A stretch of 58,525 nt of DNA from Deltaproteobacteria bacterium. GTDB taxonomy: Bacteria > Desulfobacterota > DSM-4660 > Desulfatiglandales > HGW-15. Location of the stretch: contig JAGVAP010000129.1 of NCBI GenBank assembly GCA_020060215.1, positions 1 to 58,525 of the forward strand. Reading direction: 5' to 3'. Shown in pieces: positions 8,451-15,945 of this stretch. Made by a program: the position numbers and the translations under genes. The notes under the pieces were generated by a model. It did no database searches. It was not told where the DNA came from and saw only the letters and a program-made list of their open reading frames with translations. Numbering within the stretch: the stretch's first letter is position 1; the number at the start of each line of letters is the position of its first letter.

Positions 8451-9977
8451 TCACGGGAGCACACCGGCCGCCCTTGCTGCGATGTCGTAGAGGGTGCCTG
8501 GGAACACCCCGCCGACTCCGACGAAAACAAGCAGTGCAACCGTGACGCATCTCCCGAATATGGATAGAGGGATGGAATCCAGGTCCCCGGGGGGGTCAAG
8601 GAGATATGCGGCCCTGATGATCTGGATGTAATAGTAAAGGGAGACCGCCACGTTCGCCATGGCGATCAGGACGAGCAGGAAATGACCCTTTTCCATGGCC
8701 GCGGTGAAGACCAGGAACTTGCCGGTAAACCCGATGGTGGGGGGGATCCCCCCCAGGCTGAATACCCCGACCATGAGCGCCAGTGCCAGTACCGGGGATC
8801 GCCGATGGAGGCCGGCCAGTTCCGTGACCCCCAGATTTCTGCCGCCGACCGAGACCTTGGTCACCACGAGAAAACAGATGAAGGTCATGACCATGTACGC
8901 CGCTGCATAGAAAAGGGCCGCAGCGTAGCCCGCCCGGGTCATGCTCAGGATGCCGATCAGGACATACCCCGCATGGGCGACGGCCGAGTAACCGAGGAGC
9001 CGCTTCAGGTCGTTCTGCACAAGGGCGGCCAGGTTTCCGAGGGTCATGGACGCGATCGCCAGCACCAGCAGAACCTGGCCGAGGGCTTCACTACCGCCGC
9101 TTACGGCGACGATCCTGGTGATGACACCGATGGCCATGACCTTGGTGGCCGTGGCGATGAAGGTCGTGACCTGGTTGGAAGCCGCCTGATAGACGGTCGG
9201 CCCCCAGGCATGAAAGGGGAAAAAGGCCAGCTTGAAAAAGAATCCGGAAAGGGTGAAGAGGACCCCCACGAATCCCATGGGCGTCAAGATGACCTCCGGG
9301 AGCACACGGGAGAGCTCCGCCAGATGGGTGGTGCGGGCAGCGCCGTACAGGGAGGCCAGCCCGAACAGCATCACCGCCGATACCCCCGCGCCGATCAGGA
9401 AATACTTGATCCCCGCCTCGATCGGCATGCCGTCGTTCACCTCCGCCTTCCGATCCCTGAAGTCGGTCCCCGCCTTTTCGCCCTTCGATACCTCAGGGCG
9501 AACGGAGCACTCTTCACCGTCCGACCTCCGACCTCCGACCACTGGCCTCGGACTTCTCAGCGGCACCAACACGTAAAGAGAGTAACTGGTCAGCTCCAGC
9601 GCAATGTACAGCGTAAGCAGCTCCGCGCTGCTGACGAGAAGCATCATGCCCAGGCTGGCCGTGGTGAGGAGAAAATAGAATTCCGGGTGGTGCTCATTCG
9701 GGATGTCCAATTCCACGCAGAGCCACACCACGAGGAACAGCGCCGCTGCGATCAGCACCTTGAAGAGCTGGGAAAAGGGATCGACCCGGTAGGTCCCCAG
9801 GAAGAACAGTCCTTCCATCCGGACGCAGATCAGGGTTATGCCGATCCCCACGGCCGCAATCACCAGACCGGATGCACGGATCCTGCCCGGACCGAACCGC
9901 CGAACCGTGGCCGGCACCAGAAACACCCCGGCCGCCAGGGTGAAATAGAGTTCCGGCAGGACGGCCACCCATTTCAT
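8451..9977 (-). CDS. nuoN: NADH-quinone oxidoreductase subunit N
   Basis: A 508-residue antiporter-like membrane subunit of complex I. Typical segments are visible: LTLYIALELTSYSLYVLV, IKYFLIGAG, FPFHAWGPTVYQAASNQV, DLKRLLGYSAVAHAGY, FSLGGIPPTIGFTGK. These carry the Lys and His residues of the proton path. The start ATG at 9977 overlaps the nuoM stop by four bases. An odd feature is an extra hydrophilic insertion of about 42 residues between SLYVLVPLR and MPIEAGIKYF; its DNA looks like intergenic repeat sequence (see 9429-9562). It is the last gene of the nuo operon. Confidence 0.93.
   Translation of the reverse strand: MKWVAVLPELYFTLAAGVFLVPATVRRFGPGRIRASGLVIAAVGIGITLICVRMEGLFFLGTYRVDPFSQLFKVLIAAALFLVVWLCVELDIPNEHHPEFYFLLTTASLGMMLLVSSAELLTLYIALELTSYSLYVLVPLRSPRPVVGGRRSDGEECSVRPEVSKGEKAGTDFRDRKAEVNDGMPIEAGIKYFLIGAGVSAVMLFGLASLYGAARTTHLAELSRVLPEVILTPMGFVGVLFTLSGFFFKLAFFPFHAWGPTVYQAASNQVTTFIATATKVMAIGVITRIVAVSGGSEALGQVLLVLAIASMTLGNLAALVQNDLKRLLGYSAVAHAGYVLIGILSMTRAGYAAALFYAAAYMVMTFICFLVVTKVSVGGRNLGVTELAGLHRRSPVLALALMVGVFSLGGIPPTIGFTGKFLVFTAAMEKGHFLLVLIAMANVAVSLYYYIQIIRAAYLLDPPGDLDSIPLSIFGRCVTVALLVFVGVGGVFPGTLYDIAARAAGVLP
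9429..9562. repeat. repeat-like in-frame insertion inside nuoN
   Basis: About 134 bases that encode the extra loop in NuoN. Within it, CGCCCT (9479-9484) and AGGGCG (9495-9500) form an inverted repeat, followed by AACGGAG. Near 9530-9540 there is a tandem CGACCTC repeat (three near-copies), like the GACCTC-type simple repeats in the gaps at 14330-14360 and 18650-18665. It keeps the reading frame open. The repeat character is seen directly; origin by insertion is inferred. Confidence 0.55.
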
Positions 9978-11464
9978 CGGGCCAGCCCCTCCATGAACGG
10001 GTTGACCGAGGTCTGGATCAGGTCGAACATGATCCAGGGCAGCACGCCGAAGAAGACGAGCACGGAGAGGAGGATCATCCTGGGAAGACCCGACCCGAAG
10101 TCCATGTCCTTCAGGTGGGCGTAGCGCTCGTTCCTCGGACCATAAAAGGCCTTCTGCACCACCCGGAGCACGAAGACGGCGTTGATGACCAGCGCACAGA
10201 CGGCCAGCACGCCCCGCACAGGATACACCTTCAGAGCCGAGAGGAAGACGACCACCTCTGCCCAGAAACTTGCGAACAAAGGAATGCCCATGACCGCCAT
10301 GGCGGCGGCGATGAAGTATCCGGAGGCCACCGGCATGATCTTGCTCATGCCGCCGAGCTCCGGGATCAGCTTCGTGTGGGTCTTGTCGTAGATGTATCCG
10401 AGGGAGGAGAAGAGCAGGGCGGTCATGATGCCGTGGGCGAACATCTGGAAGACGGCCCCATTGAGCCCCTCCGCCGTGATCGTCGAGAGACCCAGCCCCA
10501 CGATGCCCATATGGGACACGCTGGAGTAGGCGACCACATACTTGAGATCGGTCGCCGTCAATCCGACAAAGACCCCATAGATGATGCCGACTGCAGCCAG
10601 CAGGGCCATCCACTCGGCCCAGTACTGCCAGCCGAGGGGACAGAGAAAGATCCCGATCCTGAGAATCCCGAAGGCGCCCACCTTCATGAGCACCCCTGCG
10701 TGGATCATGCTGACCGAGGTCGGCGCCGCCACGTGGCCCACCGGCGACCAGGAGTGGAAAGGCCATACGCCCGCGAGGATGCCGAATCCGATGTAGAACA
10801 GGATGAAGGCGAACCTCTGCTCTCCCTCCGTGAAGAGGCCGGGCTGCATGAGGGTGAGGAGATCGAAGCTCGTGGAACCGGCCCCTGCGTAGAGATAGAT
10901 CATGCCGGGCAGGACCAGGGCGCTTCCGGCCAGCAGATAGAGAAAGAGCTTCAGCGCCCCGTATTCCTTCCGGGTGGTCCCCCAGATGGCGATGAGCTGG
11001 TACATGGGAAACAGGGACACGTCGTACCAGACGAAGAGAAAGAAGAGGTCCATGCTCATGAAGAAGCCGTAGACCCCTGCAACCAGGAGAAAGGAAAGGG
11101 CAAAGAATTCCTTCACCCGCTCCCTGAGCTCCCACATGGTCAGGACGCCGGTGAAATGGACAATGCCCGTAAGGAGGATGAGGGGAAGGTTGAACCCGTC
11201 CGCTGCGTTGAAATACTGGATGCCCAGGGGCTCCAGCCACATCACCCTCTCCACGAACTGAAGCCCGCCCAGGCTCCTGTCGTATGCGCAGAACAGATAG
11301 ATGGACAGCCCCAGCGCCGCGCCGGAGAGGACCACGCTTATCCAGCGCACCAGATCGGGCCGACGGCGGGGCACGAGGAGAATGGCGACCATTCCGGCCA
11401 CGCAGCTCAGAAGGGTGGCGGATAAGAATGGAAACCCGGCAGACTCCAGATGGATCGGACTCAC
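9974..11464 (-). CDS. nuoM: NADH-quinone oxidoreductase subunit M
   Basis: A 496-residue antiporter-like subunit of complex I with about 14 predicted membrane helices. Family segments include FFLFVWYDVSLFPMYQLIAIWG (membrane helix 5 Glu replaced by Asp in this motif), FHSWSPVGHVAAPTSVSMIHAGVLMKVGAFG, DLKYVVAYSSVSHMGIV and FASFWAEVVVF. It forms part of the distal proton-pumping arm. The ATG start lies three bases after the nuoL stop, and its stop overlaps the nuoN start (ATGA). The usual LFF.FWE motif of NuoM reads FLFVWYD here, so the key acidic residue is Asp rather than Glu. Confidence 0.94.
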   Translation of the reverse strand: MSPIHLESAGFPFLSATLLSCVAGMVAILLVPRRRPDLVRWISVVLSGAALGLSIYLFCAYDRSLGGLQFVERVMWLEPLGIQYFNAADGFNLPLILLTGIVHFTGVLTMWELRERVKEFFALSFLLVAGVYGFFMSMDLFFLFVWYDVSLFPMYQLIAIWGTTRKEYGALKLFLYLLAGSALVLPGMIYLYAGAGSTSFDLLTLMQPGLFTEGEQRFAFILFYIGFGILAGVWPFHSWSPVGHVAAPTSVSMIHAGVLMKVGAFGILRIGIFLCPLGWQYWAEWMALLAAVGIIYGVFVGLTATDLKYVVAYSSVSHMGIVGLGLSTITAEGLNGAVFQMFAHGIMTALLFSSLGYIYDKTHTKLIPELGGMSKIMPVASGYFIAAAMAVMGIPLFASFWAEVVVFLSALKVYPVRGVLAVCALVINAVFVLRVVQKAFYGPRNERYAHLKDMDFGSGLPRMILLSVLVFFGVLPWIMFDLIQTSVNPFMEGLAR

Positions 11465-11467
11465 TGT

Positions 11468-13330
11468 CTATCCCGTCAGGTAGTAAATGGTTAGGGCGAC
11501 CAGCGCCGCAAACATAAAGACCAGGTTGTGCCTGAGAATGCCCGACTGCAGCAGGGATGTGGCCCGGCCGCTCTTCAGCGTCCCCCTGCAGAACCGGTCG
11601 ATGGTCCCGTCGATGACCTTGCGCTCATTGCGGGCGGAGAGCCCGGCCAGGAACCCATCGATCACGGTCCTCACGAACCAGCCATAGACATGGTCGAGAT
11701 ACCACCTTTCCGAAAAGAGTTTCCGGAGGGGGGGGATCCTTTCTGCAAATCCCTTCTGAGGGGCGCGTCTGCGCCCGAATTCCAGCCAGGCCACAAGTAC
11801 ACCAGGGATCGAGACTCCCATGGTCACGTAAAAGAGCCATGCCTGATGCCCACCTTGGGATCCGACAGGGTTGCCGAGGAACCCCATCAGCGGCCCCTGG
11901 AAAAGGCCGAGGAGGAGGGTCAGCACCCCCAGGACCAGCAGGGGCCCGGCCATGACCCTGTAAGACGGCTCGTGGTGCTTCCCGGGTGCGGAGGACGCAC
12001 GGGGAAAGAGGAGGATGAAGACCACCCGGAAGGTATAGTAGGAGGTGAGAAAGACCCCCAGGAGGCCCGCTCCGAGCCAGAGCGGGCCCCGCTCCGCAAG
12101 AGAGGCCATGACGGCTTCCTTGCTGAAAAAACCCGAAAGGGGAGGCAAGCCCGCCAGGGCCGACGCGGCAATCACCAGGCAGAGGGTCGGGATCTTCAGC
12201 CCGCGCCCTCCCAACCCGGCGATCTCGAAGACGTCATTGGTCGCGAACCTGTGGATCCAGACCCCGGAACAGAGGAAGAGCAGGGCCTTGAACGCCGCGT
12301 GGGTCGTCAGGTGAAAGGTGCCCGCGAAGAGCCCTCCTGCGCCGAGGGCCATGATCATGAGTCCCAGCTGGCTGATGGTGGAGTAGGCCCAGACCTGCTT
12401 GATGTCGTTGTGGACCATGGCCATGGTGGACGCGATCAGCATGGAGATCGTGCCGACCGCGAGAAAAACGGTCATGGCCCCAGGGGAGAGGCTGAAGAAG
12501 GGAAACAGCCTCGCGAAGAGGAACACCCCCGCCGCCACCATGGTGGCGGAGTGGAGGAGCGCGCTCACGGGTGTGGGTCCTTCCATGGCGTCGGGGAGCC
12601 AGGTGAGGAGGGGAAACTGCGCGCTCTTCCCGATGACGGCTGCGAAGATCAGGAGGGCGACCAGGGTGATGAACCCGGGCTCCGCACGGGTGGCGATCTC
12701 GGGGTTCGTCAGGGCCTGGATATCCAGGTTTCCCAGGTGGACCAGGATCAGCAGCAGTCCGAGGAGAAGGCCGATATCGCCGAGCCGGGTCATGACAAAG
12801 GCCTTTTTTCCCGCCTCCGTGGCGCTGAACCGTTCATACCAGAAGCCGATCAGGAGGTAAGAGGACAGCCCGACCAGCTCCCAGAAGATGTAGAGCTGCA
12901 GCAGCGATGACGAGATGCTCAAGGCCAGCATGGCCCCCGCGAAGAGGGACTGAAAACCGAAGTAGCGGCTGAATCCCGTGTCCCCGGCCATGTAGCCGAT
13001 CGAATAGACCTGCACCAGGAAGCTGATGACCGCGACCAGGGAGAACATGAGGAGGCTCAGGGGATCCAGCAGGAAACCGAAGGGGATGGCGACATCCGCC
13101 GAGACGGGCCAAGCGCCCCCGTACTGAACAGGGCTCACCATGCGGCCGCTCAAGGCCAGCAACCCGAGCGCCAGGATCATCGAGATGCTGATCCCGCCAA
13201 TCGAGATCCCGGCCGACGTTCGCGGACGGTCCCTTGTAAAGACCACGATCAGGAGAAAGGAGACGAACGGCAGCCCAACGGCCGTGGCCGCGGCGATGAA
13301 TTCGAATTCCGCCATCCAGTTCGGGGACAT
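11468..13330 (-). CDS. nuoL: NADH-quinone oxidoreductase subunit L
   Basis: About 620 residues, the normal NuoL length. It shows the antiporter core: QLYIFWELVGLSSYLLIGFW, GKSAQFPLLTWLPDAMEGPTPVSALLHSATMVAAG, DIKQVWAYSTISQLG, HLTTHAAFKALLFL, ALAGLPPLSGFFSKEAV. A C-terminal extension carries the lateral helix (ERWYLDHVYGWFV). NuoL is the most distal pump subunit and holds its neighbours through the long helix. The ATG at 13330 is used here; GTG codons at 13336 (overlapping the nuoK stop as GTGA) and 13339 are in frame and could be the true coupled start. Confidence 0.94.
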   Translation of the reverse strand: MSPNWMAEFEFIAAATAVGLPFVSFLLIVVFTRDRPRTSAGISIGGISISMILALGLLALSGRMVSPVQYGGAWPVSADVAIPFGFLLDPLSLLMFSLVAVISFLVQVYSIGYMAGDTGFSRYFGFQSLFAGAMLALSISSSLLQLYIFWELVGLSSYLLIGFWYERFSATEAGKKAFVMTRLGDIGLLLGLLLILVHLGNLDIQALTNPEIATRAEPGFITLVALLIFAAVIGKSAQFPLLTWLPDAMEGPTPVSALLHSATMVAAGVFLFARLFPFFSLSPGAMTVFLAVGTISMLIASTMAMVHNDIKQVWAYSTISQLGLMIMALGAGGLFAGTFHLTTHAAFKALLFLCSGVWIHRFATNDVFEIAGLGGRGLKIPTLCLVIAASALAGLPPLSGFFSKEAVMASLAERGPLWLGAGLLGVFLTSYYTFRVVFILLFPRASSAPGKHHEPSYRVMAGPLLVLGVLTLLLGLFQGPLMGFLGNPVGSQGGHQAWLFYVTMGVSIPGVLVAWLEFGRRRAPQKGFAERIPPLRKLFSERWYLDHVYGWFVRTVIDGFLAGLSARNERKVIDGTIDRFCRGTLKSGRATSLLQSGILRHNLVFMFAALVALTIYYLTG

Positions 13331-13332
13331 GG

Positions 13333-13641
13333 TCACCACTTCAAGAGGTCATACCGGTCAGGGTCAACGGAACCGGTTCGCCGATAGGCATACACGACAA
13401 GGATGAGACCCACGGAAACCTCTGCTGCCGCCACAGCGAGGATGAACAGCATGAACACCTGTCCCTCCAACTGCTGCCACCGCAATCCGGCCGCCAGAAA
13501 GGCCACGGCCGCACCATTCATCATCACCTCCAGTCCGATCAGGGTCATGATGAGGTTTCGCCGGGCCGCCACGCAGGCCAGACCGATGGAGAAGAGGAGG
13601 GCCGCCAGTGCGAATACATGGCCGTACGGGACAAGGGTCAT
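13333..13641 (-). CDS. nuoK: NADH-quinone oxidoreductase subunit K
   Basis: A 102-residue membrane subunit with three helices, the standard NuoK size. It has the signature of the family: FSIGLACVAARRNLIMTLIGLEVMMNGA with the conserved Glu in the second helix, and FILAVAAAEVSVGLILVV with the second conserved Glu in the third. These two buried Glu residues are part of the proton path next to the quinone channel. Its ATG overlaps the nuoJ stop by four bases. Confidence 0.95.
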   Translation of the reverse strand: MTLVPYGHVFALAALLFSIGLACVAARRNLIMTLIGLEVMMNGAAVAFLAAGLRWQQLEGQVFMLFILAVAAAEVSVGLILVVYAYRRTGSVDPDRYDLLKW

Positions 13642-14135
13642 GAGACTCTTCTCCTTCCCAGCAGGATCGCGGCCACCAGGACGACGAAGAGCAGCAGGGA
13701 AACGATCTCCACCGCAAGCCAGTACCTTTCAAAGACGAACCGGCCGAACTCCGCGGGGGAGGCCATGGCCATCTGCATGGCCACCGCTCCCTGCGGGTCC
13801 CTGGACACGAGGAGCCCGGTCATCACGAGAAAGAGGACCGCCGTCAGTGCGGCCGGAACCCACCCGATCCGACCGGCGCCCCTGGATCTCCAGACCGCGC
13901 CTCCGAGCATCATGATCACGAAGAGAAAGAGGACCATGATGGCCCCTGCATAGATGATCACCTGCAAGGCCGCCAGGAGAGGGGCGCCCAGGAGATAAAA
14001 GAGCATGGCGGTCCCCAGGAAAGAGAACACCAGGTAGATCACGGCATGGACCGGATCCCGCCTGGTGACGGCCAGACCGGTGGCGGCCACGATGACCGCG
14101 GCAAGCAGATAGAAGATCGCGCCCAAGAGCGTCAA
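13638..14135 (-). CDS. nuoJ: NADH-quinone oxidoreductase subunit J
   Basis: A 165-residue membrane subunit with five predicted helices. Typical NuoJ stretches are RRDPVHAVIYLVFSFLGTAMLFYLLGAPLLAALQVIIYAGAIMVLFLFVIMML, where the QV(I)IYAGA(I)MVLF motif is diagnostic. The C-terminal helix (VEIVSLLLFVVLVAAILLG) is also as expected. The upstream gap to nuoI is 229 bases and contains repeat copy 1, which is unusual in an operon whose later genes overlap. Confidence 0.94.
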   Translation of the reverse strand: MTLLGAIFYLLAAVIVAATGLAVTRRDPVHAVIYLVFSFLGTAMLFYLLGAPLLAALQVIIYAGAIMVLFLFVIMMLGGAVWRSRGAGRIGWVPAALTAVLFLVMTGLLVSRDPQGAVAMQMAMASPAEFGRFVFERYWLAVEIVSLLLFVVLVAAILLGRRRVS

Positions 14136-14174
14136 AGGCTCACTCCTGTCCTGACTTATGATCGCTGGTCTCTG

Positions 14175-14303
14175 GTATGAACCTTCGTCAAGTTAGAGGT
14201 TTCAGGCTTCCCTGTTCAGGTGTCAGGAAATCGATGGACCGCCGGGCTGACACCCGAAACCTGACAACTGACACAGTGTAAAGTCTCCTGTTCGATCAAA
14301 CCG
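14175..14303. repeat. dispersed intergenic repeat, copy 1
   Basis: About 129 bases in the nuoI-nuoJ gap that closely match copy 2 at 18521-18649. Shared blocks include TCGTCAAGTTAGAGGTTTCA, GTTCAGGTGTCAGGAAATCG, CCGGGCTGACACCCGA and TTCGATCAAACCG. Inside, CAGGTGTCAG and CTGACACCCG arms can pair, giving an imperfect hairpin. A GACCTC-rich tail follows to about 14362. Function unknown. Confidence 0.8.
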
Positions 14304-14364
14304 CCCGCCTCAGCGGCAAGTTGCCCGCTGACTCCGACTTCTGAGTGCAGACCTCTGACCCCAT

Positions 14365-14928
14365 TCACGGCATATTGCTCCTCACATGCACGGGTCTCTC
14401 TTCGTCCACGTGGGTTCCCTTGTCCCCGAGCGTCGTCACGCCGGCAAAGCGATAGTAGTTGTAGTGCTCATCCTTCCCTCCATGGTCCACGAGCAAGTCC
14501 TCTTTTTCCGCCACAAGGCTGAGCGGATCCCGCTTGCAGAACTCCAGATCCGGGGTCAGCTGGATGGCCAGGGTCGGGCAGGCCTCTTCGCATAGGCCGC
14601 AGAAGATACACCGCGCAAAGTTGATGCGAAACCATCTCGCCATCCGGCGGTTGTCTCGATCCTCCGCCTCCATGGAGATGCAGGTGACCGGGCAAACCGC
14701 CGAGCAGAGGAAACAGGCGACGCACCTCTCCCCGCCGTCCGGGTCTCGGGTGAGAATGATCCTTCCCCTGGCGCGGATCGGCAAGGGACGTTTGTATTCC
14801 GGGTACTGTTCGGTGATGGGCCTGCGGAAAAGATGGATGAGCACCATCCACAGACCCTTTGCCGACCCGGCAATGACTTCCCAGAGGGAAGGCAGGTACG
14901 GGTCACCCTGCGTTCGGTTTTTCGGCAT
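14365..14928 (-). CDS. nuoI: NADH-quinone oxidoreductase subunit I
   Basis: A 187-residue ferredoxin-like subunit carrying two [4Fe-4S] clusters (N6a and N6b). The two motifs are CVACFLCSAVCPVTC and CIFCGLCEEACPTLA, both with the C-x2-C-x2-C-x3-C spacing. The N-terminal segment (RRPITEQYPEYKRPLPIRARGRIIL) is typical. It passes electrons from the peripheral arm towards NuoB. The start ATG at 14928 is preceded by AGGGAAG. It follows nuoH by 23 bases and precedes the repeat-filled gap before nuoJ. Confidence 0.95.
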   Translation of the reverse strand: MPKNRTQGDPYLPSLWEVIAGSAKGLWMVLIHLFRRPITEQYPEYKRPLPIRARGRIILTRDPDGGERCVACFLCSAVCPVTCISMEAEDRDNRRMARWFRINFARCIFCGLCEEACPTLAIQLTPDLEFCKRDPLSLVAEKEDLLVDHGGKDEHYNYYRFAGVTTLGDKGTHVDEERPVHVRSNMP

Positions 14929-14951
14929 CGGATCTTCCCTTCTCACGCTCT

Positions 14952-15944
14952 TCACTTCAGGAGCAACGCCACCCCTCCCGTCACCACGATGTTCAACAAC
15001 GCCACCGGCACCAGAACCTTCCAGCCGAGATTCATGAACTGGTCGTATCGAAGCCGGGGGAATGTGGCCCTCAGCCAGATCATCGCCAGGGCAACGGCCA
15101 CCACCTTGAGCACGAACCAGACCACGGGCGGTAGAAGCGGGCCCCGCCACCCCCCCAGGAAAAAGACCGCAACCAGGGCCCCCAGGACCACCATGCTCAT
15201 ATACTCGCCGAGGAAGAAGAGCCCGAACCGCATCCCGCTGTACTCGGTGTGATAACCCGCCACGAGCTCGTTCTCTCCTTCCGGCAGGTCGAAGGGAATG
15301 CGCTTGATCTCTGCAATGGCGCTCACGAGGAAGATCCCGAATGCGACGGGCTGAACCAGCATGAACGGATATCCGGCCTGGGCCTCCACAATCTGAACGA
15401 GGCTGAACGAGCCGGCCAACATGACCACAGGCACAAGGGACAGTCCGAGGGAGAGCTCGTAGCTGATCATCTGGGCCACCCCACGGATCCCCCCCAGCAG
15501 GCTGTACTTCGAAATGGACGCCCAACCGCCGAAGGCCACTGCGTACACCCCCAGGGTCGAGAGGCCGAGTGCATAAAGGAGGCCTACATTGAGGTCGGAG
15601 ATGATCATGGGCACTTCCCGTCCGGCCAGGGTGATCCCTTTCCCGAAGGGGACCACGGCGAAGATGAGGAGCGCCGTGGCAGCGGCCACGGAAGGAGCAA
15701 GGTAGAAGACGGCGCGGTCCGTGCCTGCCGGCGCCACATCCTCCTTGGTGAGCAGCTTGACCGCATCGGCTATGGGCTGAAGAAGCCCGAACGGTCCTGC
15801 ACGGTTGGGCCCGAGCCGGACCTGAAGCCGGGCCAGGAATTTTCGTTCCACATAGACCATGTAGCTCACCACCAGGAGCAGGATCCCCAGGATCAGTCCG
15901 AGTTTGACGATCAGAAGAAACAGGGCGGCGGCAAAAACCATCAT
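14952..15944 (-). CDS. nuoH: NADH-quinone oxidoreductase subunit H
   Basis: A 330-residue membrane subunit with eight predicted helices that forms the quinone chamber roof and links the arms. It shows ERKFLARLQVRLGPNRAGPFGLLQPIADAVKLLTKED near the N-terminus, GGIRGVAQMISYELSL in the middle, and AEIKRIPFDLPEGENELVAGYHTEYSGM, the highly conserved acidic loop. The C-terminal IWLRATFPRLRYDQFMNLGWK is also typical. It ends 24 bases upstream of nuoI and starts just after the nuoG stop. Confidence 0.95.
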   Translation of the reverse strand: MMVFAAALFLLIVKLGLILGILLLVVSYMVYVERKFLARLQVRLGPNRAGPFGLLQPIADAVKLLTKEDVAPAGTDRAVFYLAPSVAAATALLIFAVVPFGKGITLAGREVPMIISDLNVGLLYALGLSTLGVYAVAFGGWASISKYSLLGGIRGVAQMISYELSLGLSLVPVVMLAGSFSLVQIVEAQAGYPFMLVQPVAFGIFLVSAIAEIKRIPFDLPEGENELVAGYHTEYSGMRFGLFFLGEYMSMVVLGALVAVFFLGGWRGPLLPPVVWFVLKVVAVALAMIWLRATFPRLRYDQFMNLGWKVLVPVALLNIVVTGGVALLLK

Positions 15945-15945
15945 C

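Noticed and set aside
8451..11240. A 929-codon open frame covering nuoN and part of nuoM
   Set aside because: Only the part from 9977 down reads as NuoN; the upstream half is an out-of-frame reading of nuoM with no membrane-protein pattern.
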